From Oscarella lobularis (lineage: Eukaryota > Porifera > Homoscleromorpha > Homosclerophorida > Oscarellidae), in contig NC_089186.1 in assembly GCF_947507565.1 (NCBI RefSeq), positions 2,356,001-2,420,000 of the forward strand: a DNA stretch of 64,000 nucleotides, written 5' to 3'. Made by a program: the position numbers and the translations under genes. The notes under the pieces are model-generated. The model saw nothing but the letters and a program-made list of their open reading frames with translations, did not search any database and had not been told where the DNA came from. Below are positions 10,959-21,191 of the stretch, one piece after another; positions within the stretch are counted from its first letter, which is position 1; each line of letters opens with the position of its first letter.

Positions 10959-13900
10959 ATGGCCATCGATAAGGACTTGACCGCTGATTCGACCGATCGT
11001 TACGCGTCCGCCCACGATTGGCAACAGCAAGCGACATCGCCACCGAAAAGCGTCGAACACGGGAAAAGCGACCTCGCCGCCGCGGAAGCGCGAAGCGACA
11101 GCGCAACGAAACGCAGAACGCCGATCATGGATCCATCGGGCCTATTCCGAGTGCCTCATCGACGTGGAAGCCCCTCAACGCCAGCGGAGAGCGGGACTTT
11201 TCCGCGCGCCCAGCGCGGTCAGCTCGAAACGCCACCTGGTCTAATCGTTCGTCCATTCGCCGCTGCCGGCGGCGGCGGTACGGGAAGTCCAGCGTTTTCC
11301 GACATATCGTCTCTACGATGGACGCCGGAAAGAGGAGGACGCGATCGCGGCGGCGGCGCGCGCGAATCGACTTCTACGCGCTGGCCCCACTATAATCTTC
11401 CACCGATTTGGGATAGCACCTCGGATGGTGGAGGCGTAGGCGTTAACGCCTTCGGTTCTCACCGTCAATCTCCTGATGTCGATTTGATTCTTCGGCGTAA
11501 GCGACCTTTGTCTATATCTCCGATTCCGTCGCTTGACGTCGATTTGAATTCGTTGATACGCACGTCGCCGAATTCGCTTGTTGCTTACGTTGTCGGATCG
11601 CGCGGTTCGTCGGCGGCGTCCGGGTCGTACGGGCACTTGGTCGCGGCGGTTGCTGGCGGCGGGAAAACGAGCCCGTCTTTTCATCATTTGCCCGGCGCTC
11701 CGCCGCAGTTGATGACGCGACGACGACGCGACGTGACGGCGGAGGAAACGGAGAGTGTCGTTGCGGAGGAAGGCGGCGGCGGGACGCCGCCACCGGCGCC
11801 TCCTCCACTCATCACGATGCCGGTGACTGAGAAAATGGAATCCAGTCATCAGAAGACCACGCCCCCGCCCCAACCCCAGCCAACAGACATCGACGTCGAC
11901 GAAGAGGACGACGCTAAAGGCGAAGGTCAAGAGGGCGTCGAGAAACAAGCGAACGCCGAAACGGATTGCCATTGGAAGGAGTGCGAGCGAAAATTCGACA
12001 TTCAAGACGAACTCGTGCGTCACGTGAACGACGATCACATCCACGGCGAAAAGCGCGACTTCATCTGCTACTGGAGCGGCTGCAGTCGCGAGCAGAAGCC
12101 CTTCAAAGCCCAATACATGCTCGTCGTTCACATGCGACGACACACGGGCGAAAAGCCGCACAAGTGCACGGTAAGATCCTCATCGGGGGCCCCTCTCCTT
12201 ATACACCCCCCTCGTCGAATAATTCCTAAAGGACCGGCTAGTACCGAGACCAGGTGCGCTCCCAACTTACCTGGAAAAATCCGCCGCGTGTTTACAAACT
12301 AATCCGCGCGAGCCTCCCCACCCCTAATTAGTTCTCCGATGACTCATGCCACGCGCGCGCGTTTTTCGTCTGCAGTTCGATGGCTGCGCAAAGGCCTATT
12401 CGCGTCTGGAGAATCTCAAAACGCATCTGAGGTCCCACACGGGGGAGAAACCGTATCGATGCGAATTTCCCGGCTGCACGAAAGCGTTTACGAACGCGTC
12501 GGATCGCGCGAAACATCAGAATCGAACCCATTCGAATTTGGTGAGTAGTAGAACGACCCTTGTCCCCCGTTGCTTCCTCATTAGGGGATTTGTTTATCTT
12601 AGAAACCGTACGTCTGCAAGAACTCCGGTTGTCCGAAGCGCTACACGGATCCGAGTTCGCTGCGAAAACACATGAAGACGTGTCAGATGGGAATCAAAAA
12701 GGTAGACAATAGCAAAGACTTTGCGGGGGGGAATCCATAGAAAATATTCTCTAATAACTTCCCCCTCTGAGTCTACTTTATATATAAATGTTTATATATT
12801 TTTTCTGTTTTTAGGCTCGTGGTGATGAGAGCAAGGATACGAGTTCCGGGTTGCAGACGTTTCCTCCCAGCAACGGGACTTCGTCTGCGATGCCGTCGCC
12901 GCGCGCCGAAGTGAGCGTCATCAAAGGCGAAGAGACTCCCGTCGCGACGGCAACGGCGTCGAACGGCGGCTCGATGCTCACAATGGAAAAACTTCAGCAA
13001 TTCGAACAAACCCAGATGGTCGTCGAGTACATGAACGCGCGCGGCGCGCAACGTCGCGGTACGAACTCAACGCAACTCAGTGGGACGAACTACGACGATG
13101 TAGCAAGCGGCTATGGGAGTCGTCGCGGCAGCAATTACAGCCAATGCAGCTACGCGAGCCACGGCAGCGTCGCGCCCGCCGCGGCCGCAACAACCGCCTA
13201 CTATCAACCACGTCAAGAACCCATGATGGTTTCTTCAACGGGGCCCTTTTCGCCTGGGCCTCGTCGATTGAGCAATAGTTCCTTTCCCGCTGTCGATAGC
13301 GGGATTGGTAGTTTTGATTTTGATGCTGCCGCCGCCGCCGCGGCGGCGTCGCGACGATCTAGTGGCATTAGTCAAGCGGCCGCTCCACCGCCGCCACCGC
13401 ATCCGGGGGTGTACTCAAACCATCATCATCTTCAACATTCGACCTTTGATCAGTTCGCTCCCCCCGCCGCCGCCGTTTCCTCTCATCGTCGCGCGAGCGA
13501 CGGCGCCGCTCTCGCTTATCAATATCCGTCTGAGTTCAAGAATGCTGGTGTACGTCGCGCCAGCGATCCCGTTCATCAAATGTATCATCAGCAGCAGACG
13601 GCGTCGCGGCCGTTGTCACGTGGGTCGTTGCGGAATCATTTGACGCAGAATCAGCCGCTGCCTTTGCCGCCGTCCATGAGGCATCATCTCGATTCGCGGC
13701 CTTCGCCTATGGTAGTGGATGAGACTCCGTATCAGGCGTATCAATATCCGCAACAGACGATTTCACCTCGTTCTGTTCCCCTCCATCATCCACCAACTTC
13801 TGCTCAGTTATCGCCCTCCTATGTGGACCAGGGGCCCTTGTATGGTGACAAGGTTTTCGATTCTGGGTACGTTCCTAGGCAATTGCCGCCGCAGCCTCCG

Positions 13901-14050
13901 CTACAGCAGCAAATGATTGTCGGCGATTCTTCCATGATGATGATGGATGCTCATGCCCAGTCGGGGCCGTCGAACATGGCCATTAACGATATGTCGTCGT
14001 TGTTGACGAATTTCGCCGAGGAAAACCGTCAATGGGGTAGTTATAAGTAA
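10959..14050 (+). CDS. GLI: GLI/Cubitus interruptus zinc-finger transcription factor
   Basis: Five C2H2 fingers of GLI type: fingers 1-2 at 11968-12170 ([41 protein letters not shown]), finger 3 and 4 at 12375-12540 ([35 protein letters not shown]), and finger 5 at 12602-12700 ([20 protein letters not shown]). The sequence [16 protein letters not shown] near 11555-11635, upstream of the fingers, is a GLI-family signature. The C-terminal exon (about 12815-14050) is rich in Gln, Pro and Ser and carries repeated RRxS sites, including VRRASDPV at about 13550-13575, a conserved PKA/CK1 processing site of the family. The product is the nuclear effector of Hedgehog-type signalling. Finger 5 ends H-x3-C rather than H-x3-4-H. 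The start is the first ATG of a long open frame, and an upstream exon is possible. ZIC and GLIS are excluded by the finger sequence and the flanking motifs. Confidence 0.93.
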
Positions 14051-14347
14051 ATTCCCCCTGCAGTTAGATAGAGACACAGAGAGAGAGAGACAGTATATTA
14101 GTGAGATGATTGATAGTTTGTTGAAAAACTGCGGGCAGACTTTTAGTGTAGAAATATTTTACGCGTTTTTTTCTCTTTTTTTTCGTCTGGGGAGTTTTCG
14201 CGCTCAGAGAGACTATGAACTAGACTCTATTGATTTTTTGCCTATATATGGCTATACGGGAGTTCGTTGGCTAGTGAAACGTCATCCCACGGCGGAAGTC
14301 GTTTTCCCGAGCGCCTTTGCTTTCGTTCCGCGTCGATTGAGAAAGCG

Positions 14348-16518
14348 ATGGCGAACGCGACGAAGCGCAGTATGCTTCCAACGGCAAATGGGCACGGCAT
14401 TCGATCGAAATGCTGGGAAGAGGAGGCCCTCATCAATACAAATCTCCCCAAGGAACTCATACTAAGGCAAGAAAACGACGAATCGTCGTTCCACGTGCTC
14501 TCGATTAACGTTCCCGTAGAATATTCTCTTTTCTCGACGTCGTTTCGCTCTGTCGCTGCGCGCAAGTGTCGAAAGTAGGACCAAGGGGACCCCGTTTTCG
14601 CGATTCGACGCCTTTTTCTTTGGCGCCTAGCTCTGGAACGTGCTCGCACTCGACGGAAGCAATTGGCAGACGATCGACCTACGCGATTTTCAAACGGCAA
14701 TCGAGGTAAACGGGCGAAGAAAAGAAAAGGGGGTCGAGGTGCGAACGTTTTTGCCACGCCCCCTTTTCTCTCCAACCCACGCACAACAAGTTCTCAATAG
14801 CAAACGAATTAGACATAGTCTAAATAGAGATAAGCGCTCATAAAGGAATGTAATGCAGAATGACGTCGTTGAAAAGATGTCGAAACGTTATGGGGGATTT
14901 TTGAAGAAACTACGTTTGGAGGGATGCAAGACACTTCAAGACAACGCCCTCCAGTGAGAGAACAAAGCCCCGTCACTACAAAATAAATAAATAAATAAAT
15001 AAATGATTTTTTTCCTTAGGATATTTTCTCAACAGTGTCGAAATATCGAAGAGCTGAATTTGTCTCATTGTGTCGAAATTACTGATAGGTTTGAATTTTT
15101 TATTAATTGTGGAGGGGAGGGGAATTTAATTAATTTTTAGGACTGCAATGCACTTGAGTGCCAACTGTCGAAAACTCAAATCTCTTCACCTTTCCTCATG
15201 TCCGAAAATAACCGATTTGACTTGCAGTCGATTGGGGTGCGAAATAAATAAATAAATACCTTGCGTATGTGATAACAACGTGTGTATTCCTCTAGACTCA
15301 GCTGCCATCAATTGACGGAACTAAATTTGGCGTGGTGCGAGAAAATATCCTCGGAGGGCGTCAAATCCGTTGCCCATTTGGCGATGGGACTGGAGGTCAT
15401 CATCCTCCAAGGATGCCCCAAAGTAAATAAAATAAACAAACGATAAAATATAAAGTCTGTATATTAATTAAATAGATTAATAATGACGCCCTGCATAGTC
15501 TTGGTGAGTTTTGCAAGAAGCTTAGGGTTGTTAATCTAAGCAATTGCCGGGTGAGTAGACACTAGGAATGAGAAGTTTTATATTCTAAGTTTTTGATTCT
15601 AGGCTATAGGAGATGCTGGGGTTAAGGTTCTGTGTGAAAACTGTCGGAATATGGAGATGCTCTTCCTCTCGCGATGCGCGGCTGTGACCGACGCCTCGCT
15701 CAAGTGCATGGGCGAAAATCTTCCTCAGCTCAAGTGAGCTCACGCGGATAAATAAGACGAGTATTTATCCTTTTTTTCTGAAGCGTTCTTGAAGTCGCAG
15801 AGTGTCACCAATTGACAGACCGCGGCTTCAAAGTTCTCGCACAGGCGAGAGGAATTAAAATAATTAAAATAATTAATATTGATTTTTGTATTCAGGGTTG
15901 CAATAAATTGATGAGAATGGATTTGGAAGAATGCATATTGGTATAAATACAAGGTACCCCGTGTAATTTTTATTAGTGGTGTCCCAATCAGATATCGGAT
16001 AATGCTCTTGGATATTTGGCTGTCAATTGTCCCCTTCTCGAGCATCTGGTAAGTATTCTTCATGAGCCCTAGCGCTCTAAATGATTCCCTAGAGTCTATC
16101 TCATTGCGAGTTGCTTACGGATGACGGCATACGTTCCCTCGCAATGGGCGCCTGCGCCACGGAGAATTTGCGCGTTATTGAATTGGATAACTGTCCGCTA
16201 ATAACAGACACAGCACTGGAACAACTAATGTAAAAAATCTATATGACTATTAATCAATTAACGATTTTTTCTTTCTAGGGTATGTCAAGCGTTGGAGAGA
16301 ATAGAACTGTTTGATTGCCAGCTGATCACTAGAGTGGGAATAAAGCGTTTGAAGGTACATTTAGATAAAATTCAGAACAATCAAGTTGACCCCTCTTTTA
16401 TTGTCTCTAGAGTCATCTTCCGGGTTTGACGGTGCAGGCTTATTTTGCGCCGGCCACTCCGCCTCATCAATCGAATCCAAATCGGACTCGAAGCTGCCGC
16501 TGTTGCTGCATTCTGTGA
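14348..16518 (+). CDS. FBXL20: F-box/leucine-rich repeat protein, FBXL2/FBXL20 type
   Basis: Substrate receptor of an SCF ubiquitin ligase. The F-box is at LPKELILR|IFSFLDVVSLCRCAQVSK (about 14445-14574), then LWNVLALDGSNWQTIDL. Cysteine-containing leucine-rich repeats follow (for example RYGGFLKKLRLEGC and GACATENLRVIELDNCPLITD) through small exons to 16518. The protein ends CRCCCIL, a C-terminal CaaX-like box (Cys-Cys-Ile-Leu) as in FBXL2 and FBXL20, where geranylgeranylation anchors the ligase to membranes. The first intron (14467-14519) uses a GC donor (AG|GCAAG) and is needed to join the two halves of the F-box. About ten introns are visible. The start is the ATG preceding the conserved EEALINTNLPKEL. 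The gene is convergent with the CALCOCO gene 306 bases away. FBXL2 and FBXL20 are co-orthologous in most invertebrates, so the symbol is a family label. Confidence 0.92.
14978..15004. repeat. AAAT/AATA microsatellite in an FBXL intron
   Basis: A run of about six AAAT units lies in the intron after the exon encoding the first leucine-rich repeats. It is a simple repeat with no evident function. Confidence 0.8.
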
Positions 16519-16824
16519 CGCGCCGCCACCAAAGTTCGCGTATGATCAATCATCTCTATTATTAGTAGTCTATAAAAACTATAGAGAGTAAATTTTTTCT
16601 CACTCTTTATTACGTAGATGTTTTATTGAACTCCCGCCGCCTAAAATAGCTCTTCGATTATATTAAAAAATGGGTCTAACCGGAATTTGATAATTCACGC
16701 TTTTTGAAAGGGGACCCCAAAAATCATTTGTTCATTTTTATTCAATGAGAGATGTACTCTATTCTCAACACAAAGGTAAAGAGTCAATATATCACGCACG
16801 TACACAATATCTATTTAGTCTAAA
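16519..16824. other. 3' intergenic between convergent genes
   Basis: AT-rich sequence between two stop codons. It should hold both polyadenylation sites; an AATTTT/TTTATT-rich stretch near 16735-16745 is compatible, but no firm signal was assigned. Confidence 0.4.
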
Positions 16825-18825
16825 CTATGCCCGAGTGCCCTGAAGAGCCGCTATCTTCTCCTGAAGCTCCTCAATCGTGTGCAACTGTTGAGCAACAGTG
16901 GAATCTGACTCATCCAAGCGCTGTTGCAACTCAGAGAAACGTCGCTGGGCCTCGTCCTCTCGCTCCGTCGCCGTCGCCGCCGCCGTCGCCGCCTCCTCCA
17001 ACGCGCGCACGCGCTCCTTCAACTTCTCCTCCGTCCCTCGACGCTCCTCGATTTCATCCGCCATTTGTTTCATGATAGAATTTGGCTCCTCCTCCGCGGC
17101 GGGTGTCACGTGAACGAACGACGGTTCCCCGTCTTTCAACGCGGATAGTTCGGCTTCGAGGAAACGCAATCGTTCGCGTTCTTTCAGCAAATTGTCCTGC
17201 AAGGTACCGTTCTCCTTTTTTAGATCACTTGCCATTTTTTTAGCCGCTTTGAGACTCTCCTCCGCTTCATTCATGTCCTCATCCAAAGTCACCTGATTCA
17301 CTCTTCTCTCATATTTCTTCAATTTCGTTTCCAGTTCGTGGCATTTCATGAATTTTTCCTTATATACGTCGGCGCCCATTTGAAGACGTCGAGTCAAATC
17401 GTCGATTTGCTCCGTCAACTTCCGGTTTTCCGTCACCAGTTCCTCGACGCCGCCTTTGGATTTCAATTTCGCAATGTTCTGCTTCAACGTCTGTTCGCGA
17501 CGACGCGATTCGACGACGTCGCGCTTCAACGAGTCGCGTTCCTTTCGCAATTGAGTCGTTTCGCGTTCGAGTTGTTTGTGAGCGACGCGGAGAGCAGCTG
17601 CCGCTCCGGCTGCAGCTGCGCCCCCGCCCCCGTCTTTGTATCCACTTTGGAGAGCTGATATCTCGGCGCGCGCTATCTCTAAGTCTCTTCTCATTGCCTC
17701 TTGATTTCCCACCATCTCTATAACGTTCTCTTGAGCCACGTTTGCTTCCTGGCGCGCTGTTTCTGTTTCTGTTTTAGCGCGTTTTATCTCGCCTTCGAGA
17801 TCTTGGATTTTGTTACGTAGCGTTTCCATGGCGCCCTTAGCGTCGGCTAGTGCCATTGTCAATGCGTCGGCGTGCTCTTTGGAGACACGTGACGCTTCGG
17901 CGAGATCTTGTTGGAGTCTCGTGACGTTTTCTGTCAGCTGAGTCGCTTCCTCACGTGCACGTTCCAATTCGTCTCGCACGAGAATATTCGCCGATTTGAG
18001 TTCCTCTGCATTGGCTTTGACTTTGGTGAGAGATGCCTCCACTTCTTTTTTCTGCGTTTCCAATTCAACGACTCTCCCTTTGAAAACGTCGACTTCGTTA
18101 TCTTTCGTCTCATAGTTCGTTTTCATTTGATTCGCCTGTTGTTGAACGAGAGCCACTGAGGACTCCAGTTCCTCTATGCGAGTCATTGCCGCTGTCACTT
18201 CCCTCCGGGCTTCCGCCTCTTTGTCACGTGACACTGCGAGTTCTTCTTTCACGCGTTCTATTTCGTTTTCGCGCTCCGCTTCGATGTCGGCGAGTCGTTC
18301 TTTGAGCGCGTCGCGTTCGGTTGCCGTCTGGAGTTGGACCGATTGCAATCGCGACGTTTCGGCGCGCGCCGCTTCCAATTCTTCGTCCGTTCGCGAGCGA
18401 ATGACGAGAAAAGCGTCGTCGTTTTCTTCCATTGCGAGACGATCGAATTCGTCGTCGTCGGCGGGGTTCGGCGCGGCGCCGAAGCGAAACGTCGCGCTGA
18501 CGCCGTGCACGCGTTCGTCTCGCGTGACGTAACAGAACTGATAGGCGTGGTCGTCTTCTCCAGGCAAGTGTTTTGGGAGGAAGACAACCGACGCTTTTCC
18601 GTCGTCATCGGCCTTCGGAGCCCATACGAACGTGTAATAGTCCTTCGGCGACTTCCAGCCGACTTTGTAGAGGCCGATCCAGTCGCGACTCGACCAGGAA
18701 GAGACGAATGTTGACGCGAGTTCGTACGAGCACGTGACGTCGGTTTTCGGCGCGATGTAGCTCTCTACGACGTCGAATGTCGCATCCATAGGTTCTAACG
18801 TGCCTGAATCAGTCGCTTCTGCCAT
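16825..18825 (-). CDS. CALCOCO1: SKICH/coiled-coil autophagy receptor, CALCOCO/TAX1BP1 family
   Basis: A single uninterrupted frame of 666 residues from the first true ATG at 18825 (the open frame extends a little further but without ATG). Residues about 17-117 form a SKICH domain (VTCSYEL, SSRDWIGLYKVGW, YYTFVWAP, YQFCYVTRD). Directly after it, residues 139-142 read FLVI behind an acidic stretch, in the position of the non-canonical LC3C-binding motif (ILVV, 133-136) of human NDP52. The rest is a long coiled coil of Glu/Lys/Ala heptads ending EELQEKIAALQGTRA. No C-terminal zinc finger of TAX1BP1 type is present. In the family, these proteins link ubiquitinated cargo, or ER in the case of CALCOCO1, to autophagosomes. 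The lack of introns contrasts with its neighbours. The symbol denotes the family; which paralog it matches is not decidable. Confidence 0.88.
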   Translation of the reverse strand: MAEATDSGTLEPMDATFDVVESYIAPKTDVTCSYELASTFVSSWSSRDWIGLYKVGWKSPKDYYTFVWAPKADDDGKASVVFLPKHLPGEDDHAYQFCYVTRDERVHGVSATFRFGAAPNPADDDEFDRLAMEENDDAFLVIRSRTDEELEAARAETSRLQSVQLQTATERDALKERLADIEAERENEIERVKEELAVSRDKEAEARREVTAAMTRIEELESSVALVQQQANQMKTNYETKDNEVDVFKGRVVELETQKKEVEASLTKVKANAEELKSANILVRDELERAREEATQLTENVTRLQQDLAEASRVSKEHADALTMALADAKGAMETLRNKIQDLEGEIKRAKTETETARQEANVAQENVIEMVGNQEAMRRDLEIARAEISALQSGYKDGGGGAAAAGAAAALRVAHKQLERETTQLRKERDSLKRDVVESRRREQTLKQNIAKLKSKGGVEELVTENRKLTEQIDDLTRRLQMGADVYKEKFMKCHELETKLKKYERRVNQVTLDEDMNEAEESLKAAKKMASDLKKENGTLQDNLLKERERLRFLEAELSALKDGEPSFVHVTPAAEEEPNSIMKQMADEIEERRGTEEKLKERVRALEEAATAAATATEREDEAQRRFSELQQRLDESDSTVAQQLHTIEELQEKIAALQGTRA

Positions 18826-19053
18826 CGTTTCCACTCGAACGCACTGGCTTTCGACGCAACAGGCGCCGGTTTTGTCTTGAAGGAGAGCACTACGTCATCG
18901 CAACGCATCGCTTTCCTATTGGCTAGCGATGATGTATGAAGGGACTCATCGTCTCGTGACTGATTAGTAAACGCAATGACGTATCAGTGCGGGGGCGGGG
19001 GCCACGTACAAGTGGAAACAAGTAAAAAGCGAACGTACAACTCTCTACTTATG

Positions 19054-19920
19054 CTACAGAATGATACAGTCGCCATCCTTGTCAACACCCGGATTCATTT
19101 TCTTCTCAATCTCATCAAGCGCAGTCAGAAACACTTCCTTCACTTTCTACGCACAGGAAATGACTAAGATACGTCCGAACATAGAACCTGACCTCATTTC
19201 TCTTCGCCGACGTCTCGAGAAAAGCGGCCTTCCATTTCAGCGCCAATTCTCGACCGTTTTCCTCACTTACAACTCGTTCCATACGCAGGTCAATTTTATT
19301 ACCAACCAGCACTAGGGGAACACTAAGAAAAAAAGTCCTAGTATCTCTCTTTATATAAAAAGTGTATGTATTCTACTCACTGGTCAGTTCCTAGCTGATC
19401 CAATAATTTGTCATGAATAACTCTAACCACGTCAAAGCTGCGTAAAGGCGCTCACTATTCATACCGGGTTTGTTTTCCCTAACCTACCTCTTTACACTGA
19501 TCACTGAATATACTAAGATGTACGCTTCTATGTCGACTGTATAAGCGTGAGGAAAAATAGAAAATTCGTCCTAGGATGGGGTGCATGCGATCTGATTTTT
19601 TTAACGGGTTTGGAGTTTTTTTACTTGTCCGGCCGTGTCGACGACTTCGACCGAATATTCCTGCCCGCGGTGGCGAAATTGTCGTCGGAATGCTGCGCGC
19701 GTTAGATAGCCTCAAAGGGTCGCGAAAATGCGGCGTTTCGTGCACTTACTGTTCTCGATTGTCGGATTGTATGAATCGACGAACTGGTCTTCGGCGAATT
19801 GTACGGCTAGCGACGATTTTCCTGGCGTCGAAAGCGTTATTTCGCGTCGCACGAGGATCGCGACGACTCACCGACGGCGCGAAAGCCCATGATAGCAATC
19901 TTTCGACTCTTGATTGCCAT
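19054..19920 (-). CDS. RHEB: small GTPase RHEB
   Basis: Read on the minus strand from ATG at 19920 through five exons: [17 protein letters not shown] | [22 protein letters not shown] | [14 protein letters not shown] | [31 protein letters not shown] | [26 protein letters not shown], and a last exon ending CIIL. All G boxes are present: GxxxxGKS, DTAGQ, NKID and ETSAK. The residue matching Ras Gly12 is Arg (GFRAVGKS), a RHEB hallmark linked to low intrinsic GTPase activity. The terminal CIIL is a CaaX box for prenylation and membrane anchoring. RHEB-GTP activates mTORC1 at lysosomes and is switched off by TSC1/2. The start codon lies 102 bases from that of CNPY2 on the other strand. Introns are about 45-60 bases. 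Confidence 0.92.
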
Positions 19921-20022
19921 CTTCGATCAGCTCGGCGTCATTTCGGGCCTGACTCGGGGGAGAATGAGTTTCGATTTGTTAAACGCGCCGTCCCGTATGC
20001 GTTTTTACATAGCCCGTACCTA
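19921..20022. promoter_or_regulatory. bidirectional promoter RHEB/CNPY2
   Basis: Only 102 bases separate the two divergent start codons, so the core promoters and both 5' leaders must share this stretch and the adjacent exons. There is no TATA box at a usual place. The assignment is inferred from gene geometry. Confidence 0.6.
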
Positions 20023-20825
20023 ATGGCACAGATCTCGCACTTGAGGCTCGTTTTAGTCGGCCTACTAGCGTCCGTTGCGATAGCTCGAGCGAAGAACGAA
20101 CGAAAGGAGCTACTATGCGCAGGTAGAGCTTCAATTCGCCTAGCAAAAGCGCTCCTAATCGCTTCCGCAGCATGTCAAGTTCTCATAGAAGAAGTAGAAT
20201 GGGCCGTAGAGGACACAGACCCTAAAAAGAAGCTACAGGTAAGAGAAAAAACGCAGTAGACGAAGCGCTTACCTACAGAATAGATACCTAATAGTAGAAT
20301 TCGTCTAGGTGGGCAGTTTCCGGGTTGATCCCGAAGGAAAACAGCGAGGCAGCTACGAGGTCCAGCCTCCAAGCCTCTAGCCAATATAAAAAATTAGATA
20401 AATAGCTTAGGTTCCCTATGCGGGTAGCGAAACTCATCTAACTGAGTTACTTGAAGAAGTATGTGAAAAAATGACGTCATATGCCTTGTCGACCGATCAA
20501 ACGACGGGACGAAAATCGTACGTGCGAACGTCATCACGTCGCGGCGAACCAGTGACGCTGTCCAATATATCAATGAGCGGCGAAACGGCGGAAAAATTAA
20601 AAAGAGATGTATATTGAGAAACGTATTTAACTAAGTATTTATCTATTGATTTTAGTGTGAAACGGTTGTGGAAGATTTGGAGGAGGAAATCATCGACGTG
20701 TTCAAAGCGAAGGAGAAAAACCCCGGAAAAATCCTTTGCACTAGTAAGAAAATAATAGATCAATACCAAGTCTTAATTAAAATAATAATTAAGGCTATTG
20801 CTCAACTGAACGAGACGACCTCTAA
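20023..20825 (+). CDS. CNPY2: canopy-family ER saposin-like protein, CNPY2 type
   Basis: Five or more small exons encode a signal peptide (LVLVGLLASVAIARA) followed by a saposin-like Cys pattern: ELLCAACQVLIEEVEWAV, KKLQ|VGSFRVDPEG, YE|VPYAGSETHLTELLEEVCEKM, KSYVRTSSRRGEP, CETVVEDLEEEIIDVF and KILCTSYC. This matches CNPY2 step by step. Choosing the acceptor at ATTAAG near 20792 gives a C-terminus ...STERDDL, an ER-retrieval-like tetrapeptide (RDDL; human CNPY2 has HDEL), which supports that exon. Canopy proteins assist folding or surface delivery of receptors in the ER. The gene is divergent from RHEB with 102 bases between starts. The last exon is the least certain part. Confidence 0.88.
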
Positions 20826-21191
20826 CAAAAGACTTTGCCTTTTGATTGGTGTGTAACAAAAGCTGTTGAGCAGTCATTTATACAATTGATCCGCCCTGCC
20901 CCTACCACGCGATTTCAATGCATTAGAACGAAATTAGACAGGTGTCTCTAAATGTCCGTCCACGTCATCGTTGAGCATCCACGCAAATTAGACAGGTGAC
21001 CCTCCCCTATTAATTAATTAATTAATTAAGATAACTACGCACACGCGAATTCACAAGTGGTAATAAATATATCTAAGATAAGCACACATGAAAATTCACA
21101 CTCAAGTGACCAGCACGTGATAGCGCACGTGTAACACAGACAAGTGTCCAGCACACACATAAAAACGCATATATATGTAGTCTCTCGCTCT
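20826..21191. other. intergenic with short repeats
   Basis: No gene is seen. There is a direct repeat of AAATTAGACAGGTG (about 20931 and 20985), a TTAA-type run (about 21010-21028), and several CACGTG-like motifs near 21110-21135. It lies between the 3' ends of CNPY2 and the GPCR. Confidence 0.5.

Noticed and set aside
11313-12161. Long minus-strand open frame of 282 codons under the GLI gene
   Set aside because: Arg/Val-rich antisense shadow of GLI coding sequence with high GC; no domain.
18825-18834. Start of the CALCOCO frame at 18834
   Set aside because: That codon is GTG; the first ATG is at 18825. Similar non-ATG extensions were trimmed from the GPCRs, NAB and the mini-genes.
20280-20335. 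P-loop-like ILLLGIYSVGK on the minus strand
   Set aside because: It lies antisense to a confirmed CNPY2 exon and lacks any other GTPase motif; the true RHEB start is at 19920.
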